This document shows positions 6,717 to 14,322 of a stretch of DNA of 30,676 nucleotides, piece by piece. Within the stretch, counting starts at the first letter, position 1. Every line of letters begins with the position of its first letter. Below the pieces are notes generated by a model. That model saw only the letters and a list, made by a program, of their open reading frames with translations, did no database searches and was not told the DNA's origin. The stretch is from JBBSVE01 sp038233815 (GTDB taxonomy: Bacteria; Pseudomonadota; Alphaproteobacteria; Rhodobacterales; Rhodobacteraceae), in assembly GCA_038233815.1 (NCBI GenBank), contig JBBSVE010000018.1, positions 1 through 30,676 on the forward strand, given 5' to 3'. The translations under genes and the position numbers were made by a program.

Positions 6717-7979
6717 CTAGAGCCGGATGTCGTAGCGGTCCATCGTCAGCCCCTCGAAGTCGATCTCCGGCCGGCGTCCCAGCACCAGATCCGCCACCGC
6801 GCGCCCCGATCCGCAGGCCATCGTCCAGCCCAGCGTGCCGTGCCCGGTGTTGAGGAACAGGTTCGGATAGGGGGTAGGCCCCAGCACCGGCGTGCCGTCG
6901 GGCGTCATCGGACGCAGACCGGTCCATCCTTCCATCCGGGCGGTGTCGCCGCCGCGCGGGAACAGATCCTCGATCACATGGCGCACCGTGTCGGTCGCGT
7001 GCGGGCCAAGGCGGCCTGAATAGCCCGCGATCTCCGCCGTGCCAGCGACGCGGATGCGGTCGCCGAGCCGGGTGATCGCGACCTTGTGCGTCTCGTCCAT
7101 GATGGTCGATTGCGGGGCCATCGCGTCGTCCGTGACGGGAAGCGTGATCGAATAGCCCTTTACCGGATAGACCGGGAGCGTGAGGCCGATTGGGTCCAGC
7201 ACGCGTGGCCCGAAGGTGCCGAGCGCGCTGACATAGGCATCACCGGTCTCTCGGCCTCGCGCGGTGTCCACGCCCGCGATGCGCCCGCCCTCCACCGCCA
7301 GTCCCTCGATCGTGCGCCCGTAACTGAACCGCACGCCAAGCGCCGCCGCCTTTTCAGCCAAGGCGACAGTGAACATCCGGCAATCGCCGGTGCGGTCGGC
7401 GGTCAGCCGCAACCCGCCGACGAACTTGTCGCGCACAAGGGCCAGCGCCGGTTCCACCGCAACGCAGTCGTCAGGGCCCAGCACCTCGAAAGGGCTGTCG
7501 TATCGCGCGAGGATATCCTGATCGGCCTGCGAGTCGTGAAGCTGTTTGGTCGTGCGAAACAGTTGCAACGTGCCTTTCGCGCGCTGGTCGAAATCGATCC
7601 CCGTCTCGGCAATCAGATCCGGCAGCACATCGCGCGAATAGTTCGACACACGCACCATCCGCGCCTTGTTCACCGCATAGGGACCGGTCGCGCAGTTGGT
7701 GAGCATCTGCGCCCCCCATTTCCACATCCGAGGCGAGATCAGCGGCCAGATGAACAGCGGTCTGCGCTTCATGAAAAGCCATTTCAGCGCCTTCATCGGC
7801 ACGCCGGGCGCGGCCCAGGGCGAGGTCATGCCGTAGCTCAACTCTCCCGCATTGGCATAGGACGTCTCCATTCCCGGACCGGGCTGGCGGTCGAGCACGA
7901 TGACTTCCGCGCCTCCGCGTGCCAGATACCACGCGGTCGTGACGCCGACGACACCCGCACCCATGACGACGACCTTCAT
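6717..7979 (-). CDS. dadA: D-amino acid dehydrogenase (DadA-type FAD enzyme)
   Basis: 420 residues, typical of DadA. The N-terminal FAD-binding motif MKVVVMGAGVVGVTTAWYL is followed by the acidic strand end VIVLDRQ, then ETSYANAGELSYG, a hallmark of this oxidoreductase family. Later segments include PVYPVKGYSIT, the GLRPMTPDGTPVLGPTP region and the C-terminal LNTGHGTLGWTMACGSGR that closes the FAD site. The enzyme oxidises D-amino acids, classically D-alanine, passing electrons to the respiratory chain at the inner membrane. Start at 7979 places the FAD motif at the N-terminus as expected; a 107-residue upstream extension of the open frame is rejected. A broader FAD-dependent D-amino acid/glycine oxidoreductase role is possible. 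No alanine racemase is adjacent. Confidence 0.92.
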   Translation of the reverse strand: MKVVVMGAGVVGVTTAWYLARGGAEVIVLDRQPGPGMETSYANAGELSYGMTSPWAAPGVPMKALKWLFMKRRPLFIWPLISPRMWKWGAQMLTNCATGPYAVNKARMVRVSNYSRDVLPDLIAETGIDFDQRAKGTLQLFRTTKQLHDSQADQDILARYDSPFEVLGPDDCVAVEPALALVRDKFVGGLRLTADRTGDCRMFTVALAEKAAALGVRFSYGRTIEGLAVEGGRIAGVDTARGRETGDAYVSALGTFGPRVLDPIGLTLPVYPVKGYSITLPVTDDAMAPQSTIMDETHKVAITRLGDRIRVAGTAEIAGYSGRLGPHATDTVRHVIEDLFPRGGDTARMEGWTGLRPMTPDGTPVLGPTPYPNLFLNTGHGTLGWTMACGSGRAVADLVLGRRPEIDFEGLTMDRYDIRL

Positions 7980-8042
7980 GCCCGTTCCCCCGACCTTGCC
8001 GCAAACCGGCGCGATCCTGCTACGACCTTGCGGGGAAGGCAA

Positions 8043-8082
8043 CATCGAAGGGCGGCCGGTTGCCCGGACCGCCCCTCCGATG
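8043..8082 (-). terminator. Terminator-like hairpin downstream of the VPLPA protein gene
   Basis: An outer stem CATCG/CGATG (8043-8047 with 8078-8082) encloses an inner stem GGGCGG/CCGCCC (8050-8055 with 8069-8074). It lies 10 bases past the stop of the VPLPA gene, reading on the minus strand, and ahead of the dadA start. There is no clear U tract, so termination is plausible rather than certain. Confidence 0.5.
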
Positions 8083-8091
8083 TGCGCCGGC

Positions 8092-8823
8092 TCAGACGAG
8101 GATGCGCGGCTTTCTCCGCAGCGACAGCCCGCGCAGTCCGAAGAGCACGGCAAGTGCCGCACCCAGTAGCGGCACCGACGCCGGCAGCGGCACGACGGCG
8201 GGCGGCGGCAGAGGCTCGCCCCCGATCCGGCCCAGCGTGATGCGCCGGATGTCGAGCGGGCCTTCGAGATACTCAAAGGTGTCCACAACATTGCCCTCAC
8301 CGTCGGTATCCTCGAAGATCTTCGTCGCGGCCGGCGTGTTCAGGAGGATGGACAGTTGGTATTGGGGATTGTCGTTCCAGCCGGGCGCCACCGGGAAGAT
8401 GGCAAGGTCACCGGGCAGCGTGTCGTTTTCGAACGCGGGATAGAAGACGAGGGAAAGCATCAGTTCCTTCGGCCCAACCTGCTTCAGATAATCGTGGAGA
8501 TCGAACTGTGCAGGCTCATCGTTGTAAAAGCCGAGCGTCGCATCGCCGAACTTGAGGAGATTGTCGTCGGACGGACCCTCATCGAACCCGATGGTGAGCG
8601 AAAACGCCTTGCCGAGAGAGCCGGGCGCGCCGAATTCCTGCGTGACGATGCCCTTGAGGTCATTCAGTCCGGACGGTCCCGGGAAACTGTCCTGAAAATA
8701 GTTGAATGTGGACCCCGAAAGCCCCTCCTCCATGACGAGAAACGGCTGGCCCACGGTTTCAGCGGCGGCGGGCAGAGCGGTCAGGGTGGCCAGTGCAAAT
8801 GCGGCCGAACGGAAAATCATCAT
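8092..8823 (-). CDS. Exported protein with VPLPA-type C-terminal sorting signal
   Basis: 243 residues. An N-terminal signal peptide (MMIFRSAAFALATLTALPAAAE) should be cleaved near Ala21. The body is beta-rich and acidic, with no enzyme motif I recognise. The C-terminus has the tripartite sorting layout: VPLPASVPLL, a hydrophobic helix (GAALAVLFGLRGL) and a basic tail (LRRKPR). This matches VPLPA-CTERM, the Rhodobacterales variant of PEP-CTERM, whose substrates are processed by an exosortase and usually reach the surface or extracellular matrix. Start at 8823 is supported by AGGAGG with a seven-base spacer; a second ATG follows directly. No exosortase or polysaccharide genes are nearby. A near-CtrA box lies about 100 bases upstream. 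Confidence 0.8.
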   Translation of the reverse strand: MMIFRSAAFALATLTALPAAAETVGQPFLVMEEGLSGSTFNYFQDSFPGPSGLNDLKGIVTQEFGAPGSLGKAFSLTIGFDEGPSDDNLLKFGDATLGFYNDEPAQFDLHDYLKQVGPKELMLSLVFYPAFENDTLPGDLAIFPVAPGWNDNPQYQLSILLNTPAATKIFEDTDGEGNVVDTFEYLEGPLDIRRITLGRIGGEPLPPPAVVPLPASVPLLGAALAVLFGLRGLSLRRKPRILV

Positions 8824-8924
8824 TGTCGTGCCTCCTGTCGAATGAAAATGGATTCGGGATGGACAGGTAGACGATAGGACGCTGGAGCCGTTGTGAGGGC
8901 GTCAAAAGACTGGGGCGGTTGGAA

Positions 8925-8939
8925 TTAACGGTTGATTGA
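8925..8939. promoter_or_regulatory. Candidate CtrA box
   Basis: TTAA (8925-8928), seven bases, then TTGA (8936-8939) match seven of eight positions of the alphaproteobacterial CtrA site TTAA-N7-TTAA. It lies about 100 bases upstream of the VPLPA protein start. TTAA is rare in this high-GC window, and the other copies I noticed lie inside genes. In this lineage CtrA controls motility and surface or gene-transfer functions; a link to this gene is inference. Confidence 0.3.
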
Positions 8940-8958
8940 CGGTAGAGGCGCGCGGGTG

Positions 8959-8992
8959 GCCCCGGTCCGGCCTCTGGCGACCGGACCGGGGC
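8959..8992 (-). terminator. Strong hairpin downstream of the peroxiredoxin gene
   Basis: GCCCCGGTCCGG (8959-8970) pairs perfectly over 12 bp with CCGGACCGGGGC (8981-8992) around a ten-base loop, 22 bases past the peroxiredoxin stop on the minus strand. No U tract follows in that direction, so it may act as a transcript-end stabiliser or a weak terminator. Confidence 0.6.
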
Positions 8993-9013
8993 TCCTCGGC
9001 GACTCTCTATGCC

Positions 9014-9676
9014 CTAGCTTCGGGCGGGTTCTTTGGCGAAGCGCAAGTAGGGAAGGCGCTTGTCGAGCGTGCCGAACCGGGCCTCGGCATCAGCGTCGTT
9101 GAGGCTGGTCGCTACGATCACGTCCTCGCCGGGCTGCCAGTTGGCGGGGGTTGCGATCGGCACGCCGTCGGTGGCGCGTACGGCGTCGAGGGCACGCATG
9201 ATCTCGGCGAAGTTGCGCCCTACCGACATCGGGTAGGTCATGGTCAGGCGCACCTTCCGGTCCGGCCCGATGATGTAGACGGTGCGGACCGTGGCGGTGT
9301 TGGCGGGCGTCCGGCCGGTGTCAGGCAGATAGGCCTCGGCGGGGAGCATGTCGTAGGCCTTGGCGACCGTCAGCCCCTCGTCGTCGATCATCGGGAAGTC
9401 GGCGGCGGCACCACCCACCGTCTCGATGTCCTTCATCCATTTCTCGTGATCGGCCACCTTGTCCACGGAGACTCCGATGACCTTGGTGTTGCGCTTGGCG
9501 AACTCGGGCACGAGCTGCGCCACGGCGCCGCACTCGGTCGTGCAGACCGGCGTGAAGTCCTTGGGGTGAGAGAAGATGATGGCATAGCCGTCGCCGATCC
9601 AGTCATGGAACCGGATCTCGCCCGCCGTGCTGTCGGCGGTGAAGTCGGGGGCGATGTCGTTGATGCGGATGGACAT
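9014..9676 (-). CDS. 1-Cys peroxiredoxin (Prx6-type)
   Basis: 220 residues. The PVCTTE motif (Cys45 in PKDFTPVCTTECG) identifies the Prx6/1-Cys class of peroxiredoxins, and the length and long C-terminal domain (about 160-220, with LTMTYPMSVGRNFAEIMR and the NWQPGEDVIV segment) fit. The enzyme reduces hydrogen peroxide and organic or lipid hydroperoxides; 1-Cys forms take electrons from an outside thiol. A second Cys at position 49 lies too close to act as a normal resolving cysteine. Start at 9676 is preceded by GGAG with an eight-base spacer; the open frame continues 28 codons upstream without family similarity. Divergent from the aldehyde dehydrogenase gene. Confidence 0.93.
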   Translation of the reverse strand: MSIRINDIAPDFTADSTAGEIRFHDWIGDGYAIIFSHPKDFTPVCTTECGAVAQLVPEFAKRNTKVIGVSVDKVADHEKWMKDIETVGGAAADFPMIDDEGLTVAKAYDMLPAEAYLPDTGRTPANTATVRTVYIIGPDRKVRLTMTYPMSVGRNFAEIMRALDAVRATDGVPIATPANWQPGEDVIVATSLNDADAEARFGTLDKRLPYLRFAKEPARS

Positions 9677-9788
9677 GGGGATCACTCCGGGGTCTGGGGC
9701 ACCCCGGGGGTCGGAGCGCCGGTCTGTGTCCGACATAGACCCGTTTGGGACGGACTTCATCCCCCGATCATCCCTCAGGGCCCGGATC

Positions 9789-9801
9789 GGAACAAGGTTC
9801 C
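9789..9801. promoter_or_regulatory. Short inverted repeat between divergent peroxiredoxin and aldehyde dehydrogenase genes
   Basis: GGAAC-AAG-GTTCC forms a 5-3-5 inverted repeat roughly midway in the 222-base divergent intergenic region. It could be an operator acting on either gene. I saw no clear -35/-10 pair for either promoter, and neither GGAAC has a correctly spaced CGTT, so it is not an EcfG promoter. Confidence 0.3.
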
Positions 9802-9898
9802 GGGCATTCCGGCGGGGATGGACGATCCTCCCTTCCCTTGCGCCGGGGTCGGGCAGGTGGCACCTTGAGCGGGCAACAGATCAGGGGAGGGCACGCGC

Positions 9899-11344
9899 AT
9901 GATCGAGAAGCGTCAGTTCTATATCGACGGCAAGTGGGTGGCACCCGCCAAGGCCCGCGACTGCGAGGTGATCGACCCGTCGACGGAGGAGGCCTGCGCG
10001 GTGATCTCTCTCGGCGATCAGGCCGATACGGATGCGGCGGTCGCGGCGGCCAAGCGCGCGTTCGAGACCTGGTCCGTGACTCGCCCCGAGGAGCGCCGCA
10101 AAGTCGTGGAAGGCATCCTCGCTCAATACGAGGCGCGGGCGGAGGAGATGGCGCAGGCCATCAGCCTTGAGATGGGTGCGCCGATCGACATGGCGCGCGA
10201 GGATCAGGCGCCGGTGCTGGCATGGCATCTGAAGAACTTCCTGACCGCGTTCGACACGGTGGAGTGGGTGCGCCCGCTGGGCGACCATGCCCCGAACGAC
10301 CGCATCGCACTGGAGCCGATCGGCGTCGTGGGCCTCATCACGCCGTGGAACTGGCCGATGAACCAGGTCACGCTGAAGGTCATCCCGGCGCTGCTGGCAG
10401 GCTTCACCTGCGTGCTGAAGCCGTCGGAAGAGGCGCCCCTTTCCTCGCTGCTGTTTGCGGAGTTCTGCCACGACGCCGGCGTGCCGCCGGGGGTGTTCAA
10501 CCTCGTGAATGGCGACGGAGCCGGGGTCGGCACGCAGCTGTCGTCGCACCCGGACGTGGAGATGATCTCCTTCACCGGCTCGACCCGGGCAGGGCGCGCG
10601 ATCTCTGCCGCGGCGGCACCGACGCTCAAGCGCGTGGTGCTGGAACTCGGCGGCAAGGGCGCCAACGTGATCTTCGCCGACGCGGGCGACGATGCGGTCG
10701 AACGGGGCGTGCGGCACATGATGGGCAACTCCGGCCAGTCCTGCAACGCGCCCTCCCGGATGCTGGTGGAGCGCGCGGTCTACGACCGGGCGGTGGAAGT
10801 CGCGGCGAAGGTTGCGGCCTCGGTGGAGGTCGGCTCCGCGCATGAGGGAGGGGACCATATCGGCCCGGTGGTGAACCGCAAGCAGTGGGACCAGATCCAG
10901 GGTTACATTCAGACCGGCATCGACGAGGGTGCGCGGCTGGTCGCGGGCGGGCCGGGATTGCCGGAGCATCTCGACCGGGGCTACTATGTGCGGCCCACGA
11001 TCTTTGCTGACGTGAAGCCCGGCATGGTGATCGAGCGGGAGGAGATTTTCGGCCCCGTGATGACGATGATCCCCTTTGACAGCGAGGAGGAGGCGGTCCG
11101 CATCGCCAACGACACGCCCTACGGGCTGACCAATTACGTCCAGACCGCGGACGGGGCCAAGCGCAACCGCATGGCTCGGAAGCTGCGCGCGGGCATGGTG
11201 GAGATGAACGGCCAGCCGCGCGGGGCGGGCGCGCCCTTCGGCGGCGTCAAGTCATCGGGCCGCGCGCGCGAAGGCGGGCAATGGGGGATCGAGGAGTTCC
11301 TTGAGGTGAAGGCGATCTCCGGCTGGGATACGGCCGCCGAATAG
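9899..11344 (+). CDS. NAD(P)-dependent aldehyde dehydrogenase family protein
   Basis: 481 residues, full length. The cofactor-binding region contains TPWNWPMNQVTLKVIPAL and LKPSEEAPLSS, then SFTGSTRAGRAIS. The general base Glu249 lies in LELGGKGAN, and the catalytic Cys282 in NSGQSCNAPSR. The EEIFGPV and APFGGVKSSG signatures complete the family pattern. It oxidises an aldehyde to the acid; the TPWNWP and GQSCNAPSR variants are common in a broad-substrate aldehyde/betaine-type subgroup, so the substrate cannot be named. ATG 9899 follows a purine-rich AGGGGAGGG. No pathway partner lies next to it. A uvrC gene, which I would expect ahead of pgsA in related genomes, is not here. Confidence 0.93.
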   Translation: MIEKRQFYIDGKWVAPAKARDCEVIDPSTEEACAVISLGDQADTDAAVAAAKRAFETWSVTRPEERRKVVEGILAQYEARAEEMAQAISLEMGAPIDMAREDQAPVLAWHLKNFLTAFDTVEWVRPLGDHAPNDRIALEPIGVVGLITPWNWPMNQVTLKVIPALLAGFTCVLKPSEEAPLSSLLFAEFCHDAGVPPGVFNLVNGDGAGVGTQLSSHPDVEMISFTGSTRAGRAISAAAAPTLKRVVLELGGKGANVIFADAGDDAVERGVRHMMGNSGQSCNAPSRMLVERAVYDRAVEVAAKVAASVEVGSAHEGGDHIGPVVNRKQWDQIQGYIQTGIDEGARLVAGGPGLPEHLDRGYYVRPTIFADVKPGMVIEREEIFGPVMTMIPFDSEEEAVRIANDTPYGLTNYVQTADGAKRNRMARKLRAGMVEMNGQPRGAGAPFGGVKSSGRAREGGQWGIEEFLEVKAISGWDTAAE

Positions 11345-11422
11345 CCGCTGCCCGTCCTGCGGCGGGGGTCAAGGGGCCAGTTCCCCCTTCCCCCGTTCGG
11401 GCCCATCCGCTACCAATCGGGC

Positions 11423-12046
11423 ATGAGATGGACGCTCCCCAACATCCTCACGACCATGCGGCTCTTTGCGGCGCCGGGCGTGGCTGTGATGTTCCTCTAT
11501 TTCCATCGGCCTTGGGCGGACTGGCTGGCGCTCACGCTGTTTGTGTCGGCCGCGATCACGGATTTCTTCGACGGCTACCTCGCCCGGCTCTGGAAGCAGG
11601 AATCGAAATTCGGCACCATGCTCGACCCGATCGCCGACAAGGCGATGGTGGTGATCGCACTTGTGATCCTCACCGGCTATTCGGGGATGAACCCGTGGTT
11701 GATCCTGCCCGTCACGGTGATCCTGTTCCGCGAGGTCTTCGTGTCGGGCCTCAGGGAGTATCTCGGCCCGCGCGCGGAGCTCCTTCGGGTCACGAAGCTC
11801 GCGAAATGGAAGACCACGGCGCAGATGGTTGCGATCTCGGTTCTGTTTCTGGGCACCGGGCTTGCCTATATCGAGGATGGACGCCCGCCGCGTGCGGGGG
11901 AGGGGGCGCTGACGCTGATCCTGTCGCCCGCTGCCACCGCCACCTTCATCGGCATGATCCTGATCTGGATCGCCGCCGGGCTGACGGCAGCGACGGGCTG
12001 GGATTATTTCGTGAAGTCGCGGCCCTATCTGAAGGACGATCCGTGA
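11423..12046 (+). CDS. pgsA: CDP-diacylglycerol--glycerol-3-phosphate 3-phosphatidyltransferase
   Basis: 207 residues with several membrane helices. The CDP-alcohol phosphotransferase signature DG-x2-AR-x8-G-x3-D-x3-D is intact from Asp50 to Asp72 (DGYLARLWKQESKFG then TMLDPIAD). The N-terminal LPNILTTMRL is typical of PgsA. The enzyme makes phosphatidylglycerol phosphate at the inner membrane, the committed step toward phosphatidylglycerol and cardiolipin. Only this start gives the normal N-terminus; the ribosome binding site is weak. It leads a pgsA-moaD-moaE run with gaps of 31 and 1 bases, an order I know from other Rhodobacteraceae. Confidence 0.96.
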   Translation: MRWTLPNILTTMRLFAAPGVAVMFLYFHRPWADWLALTLFVSAAITDFFDGYLARLWKQESKFGTMLDPIADKAMVVIALVILTGYSGMNPWLILPVTVILFREVFVSGLREYLGPRAELLRVTKLAKWKTTAQMVAISVLFLGTGLAYIEDGRPPRAGEGALTLILSPAATATFIGMILIWIAAGLTAATGWDYFVKSRPYLKDDP

Positions 12047-12077
12047 CCTTGGGGCCTTTGCCGGAAAGGTGCATGAC

Positions 12078-12329
12078 ATGAAGATCGACGTGCTCTACTT
12101 CGCCTCCGTGCGCGAACGGATCGGCCTGCCGCGTGAGGTGGTGGAGACGGGGGCCTCAACGGTGGCCGACCTCGTGGGTGAGCTTGTCGCACGCGAAGCG
12201 CGGTATGAGGCGGCCTTCGCCGACGTCGCCGCCCTGCGGGTCGCGGTGGATCAGCAACTCTCCGATTTCACGGCCCCGTTGGAAGGGGTTCGCGAACTGG
12301 CGTTCTTCCCCCCCATGACCGGAGGTTAG
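12078..12329 (+). CDS. moaD: Molybdopterin synthase sulfur carrier subunit
   Basis: 83 residues with the ubiquitin-like MoaD pattern: MKIDVLYFASVRERIG at the start, a central AVDQQL segment and the essential C-terminal Gly-Gly in FFPPMTGG. The C-terminal glycine carries the thiocarboxylate sulfur delivered to precursor Z (cPMP). ATG 12078 has GGAAAGG eight bases upstream; a GTG three codons earlier is possible but overlaps that site. One base separates its stop from moaE, so the two subunits are almost certainly made together. Confidence 0.96.
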   Translation: MKIDVLYFASVRERIGLPREVVETGASTVADLVGELVAREARYEAAFADVAALRVAVDQQLSDFTAPLEGVRELAFFPPMTGG

Positions 12330-12330
12330 G

Positions 12331-12771
12331 ATGCGCGTTGACGTCCGGTCCGCGCCGTTCGATCCGGGGGCCGAACTCTCCGCCTTCTCGCGCGGCGTGG
12401 CGGGGGCCGGCGCGGTCGTCACCTTTACCGGGCTGGTGCGCGACGATCGCGGCGACCTCTCCGCGCTGGAGATCGAGCATTATCCCGCCATGACCGGCCC
12501 CGCCATTCGTGCCATCGTCGCGCAGGCGGAAGCGCGCTGGGCGCTGACGGACAGCCTCGTGATCCACCGACACGGCAGGCTGGTTCCCGGCGAGCCGATC
12601 ATGATGGTCGCCACCGCCGCCCTGCACCGGGCGAAGGCCTTTGGCGCGGCCGATTTCCTGATGGATTACCTGAAGTCCCGCGCGCCCTTCTGGAAAAAGG
12701 AAATCACGGGCCGCGGGGAGGCCTGGGTCGCGGCGAAATCCTCCGACGAGGATGCGCTGCGGCGCTGGTAG
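12331..12771 (+). CDS. moaE: Molybdopterin synthase catalytic subunit
   Basis: 146 residues, normal for MoaE. Signatures are GAVVTFTGLVRDD near the N-terminus, LEIEHYPAMT, the HRHGRLVPGEPIMMV segment and the C-terminal DYLKSRAPFWKKE, which carries the catalytic lysines. MoaE accepts the MoaD C-terminus and converts cPMP to molybdopterin. The ribosome binding site GGAGG lies in the last codons of moaD. Its stop lies six bases from the end of the convergent peptidase gene, with no room for a hairpin between them. Confidence 0.97.
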   Translation: MRVDVRSAPFDPGAELSAFSRGVAGAGAVVTFTGLVRDDRGDLSALEIEHYPAMTGPAIRAIVAQAEARWALTDSLVIHRHGRLVPGEPIMMVATAALHRAKAFGAADFLMDYLKSRAPFWKKEITGRGEAWVAAKSSDEDALRRW

Positions 12772-12777
12772 GACGGG

Positions 12778-13761
12778 TCAGACCGCCTCCCCCCATGTGC
12801 GCTGCAGATCGCCGGGGGCGGGCCGGGCGTGATAGATCCCGCGCGCGATGGCGCGGGCGAGACAGCAGGCAGCGACATGACCCAGAAGCGATGCAGCGGC
12901 AGGGGCCGGGGCGGGTCGCGTTCCTGTGGAGACGGCAAAGACGAGATCGCCGTCGAACGGCGTATGGCTCGGGACCAGCGCACGGGCCATACCATCGTGC
13001 GCCGCAATAGCCATTCGCTGCGCGCCGGCCTGCGTCAGGGTGGCGTCGGTCGCGACGATGGCGATGGTGGTGGCCTCGCCCAGCGCTTTTGCGGGCAGGG
13101 GCTCGGCATAGGGCTCGAACGTCCAGGGCAGGCCGAGGCCGCCATATTCGCCCTCCATCTCCCATGGGGCGGCCCAGAAGCGGCGTCCGCCCGCCACCGT
13201 GGGCGATCCCAGCGCATTGACCGCGACGAGGGCCGCAACCGTGGTCCCGTCCGCCAGCACGGCGGAGGCCGAGCCGAGCCCGCCCTTCCAGCGCGCGGTG
13301 GTCGCACCGGTTCCGGCCCCCTCGCTGCCCAGACCGAAGACCTCACCCGCCGCCTCATAGGCCCGCCGACCAAGCCTCGCATAGGGATTGACGGCCCAGC
13401 CCTTGTCGCCGCCATTGAGCAGGTCGAAGAGGATCGCCCCCGGCACGATCGGCACCCGCGCATCCCCCACCGCAAACCCGCGCCCGGCGGCCCGCAACCC
13501 GTCCATCACCCCGGAACAGGCGTCGAGCCCGAAGGCCGATCCGCCCGAGAGAACCAGCGCGTCGACCGCCTGCACGGTGCGGTCGGGGGCCAGCAGATCC
13601 GTTTCCCGCGTGCCGGGGGCGCCGCCCATCACATGCACCGCCGCCACGAACGGCGCGTCGGCTGTCAGCACCGTGACGCCCGATTTGAGGGGCGCGTCGG
13701 ACGCATTGCCGACCCGCAGGCCCGCCACGTCGGTGATGAGGTTGCGCGGACCCGGTATCAT
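12778..13761 (-). CDS. P1 (S58/DmpA) family peptidase
   Basis: 327 residues. The N-terminus NLITDVAGLRVGNA, a VHVMGGAPGTRE segment, DALVLSGGSAFGLDA and the VPIVPGAILFDLL segment are characteristic of the P1/DmpA family. These are Ntn-like hydrolases that self-cleave before a Ser or Thr nucleophile. The candidate cleavage site is Gly163-Ser164 in KGGLGSAS, after GATTARW, in the expected position. Family members release N-terminal residues from peptides or beta-peptides, with some acting on amides; the natural substrate here is unknown. No signal peptide is visible, so it is probably cytoplasmic. The start is the only methionine giving a complete N-terminal strand. It is 22 bases downstream of the DUF2794 gene and may share its transcript. 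Confidence 0.9.
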   Translation of the reverse strand: MIPGPRNLITDVAGLRVGNASDAPLKSGVTVLTADAPFVAAVHVMGGAPGTRETDLLAPDRTVQAVDALVLSGGSAFGLDACSGVMDGLRAAGRGFAVGDARVPIVPGAILFDLLNGGDKGWAVNPYARLGRRAYEAAGEVFGLGSEGAGTGATTARWKGGLGSASAVLADGTTVAALVAVNALGSPTVAGGRRFWAAPWEMEGEYGGLGLPWTFEPYAEPLPAKALGEATTIAIVATDATLTQAGAQRMAIAAHDGMARALVPSHTPFDGDLVFAVSTGTRPAPAPAAASLLGHVAACCLARAIARGIYHARPAPGDLQRTWGEAV

Positions 13762-13783
13762 GCGCGCTGTGCCGCCCGCCCGG

Positions 13784-14125
13784 TCATTTGACCGGTCGGA
13801 TCAGCTTGCGTTCAAGCACGCGCAGAACGGCGGCGAGGTCAGGCCCCCGGCGCAGGACGTGACCGTCCATCCCCGCGACGGAATAGAGCCCCTGGCGGGC
13901 ACGCATCCTCGGCCGCTTCTCGATCCGGTAGAGCGGGTTTTCGGCGGTGCGCCGGAATACCGAAAAGATCGCCACATCACGGAGCGTGGAGATGCCGTAG
14001 TCGCGCCACTCCCCCGCCGCGACCATACGACCGTAGAGCGACAGGATCAGCCCCAGTTCGCGGCGGTCGAAGCACACCTCCTCGGGCGGGTGCGGGGTGA
14101 AGGGAACGGGCGGGCTGATCGTCAT
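13784..14125 (-). CDS. DUF2794 domain protein
   Basis: 113 residues matching DUF2794, a small alphaproteobacterial family of unknown function. Recognisable parts are VCFDRRELGLILSLYGRMVAAGEWRDYGI, then VAIFSVFRR, PLYRIEKRPR and the C-terminal LRRGPDLAAVLRVLERK. No membrane segment or catalytic motif. The length is normal and the ATG at 14125 gives the usual N-terminus, although the ribosome binding site is weak. The 197 bases upstream, to the end of the asparaginase gene, contain no gene I can support. Confidence 0.85.
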   Translation of the reverse strand: MTISPPVPFTPHPPEEVCFDRRELGLILSLYGRMVAAGEWRDYGISTLRDVAIFSVFRRTAENPLYRIEKRPRMRARQGLYSVAGMDGHVLRRGPDLAAVLRVLERKLIRPVK

Positions 14126-14322
14126 GCGCCGACACTATCCGCGACGCATGGCAAAGCAAGGGAAAGGCGCGGGAACGGGTGCCCTTGAAGGACCGCAATT
14201 CCGCCATCCTGCGGCCCCGGTGCGGGGGCAGGGTGGAGCCACGTGCGAAGATTGCTTCGGTGGGACGGGTCCCGAGCCCCCTAACCCGGCCCGGACCGCC
14301 GGAGCAGTTCGCGAAGGGCCCT

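Noticed and set aside
11428..12081. 217-codon frame overlapping pgsA in another phase
   Set aside because: Arg/His/Gly-rich shadow of pgsA, whose frame has the intact CDP-alcohol phosphotransferase motif.
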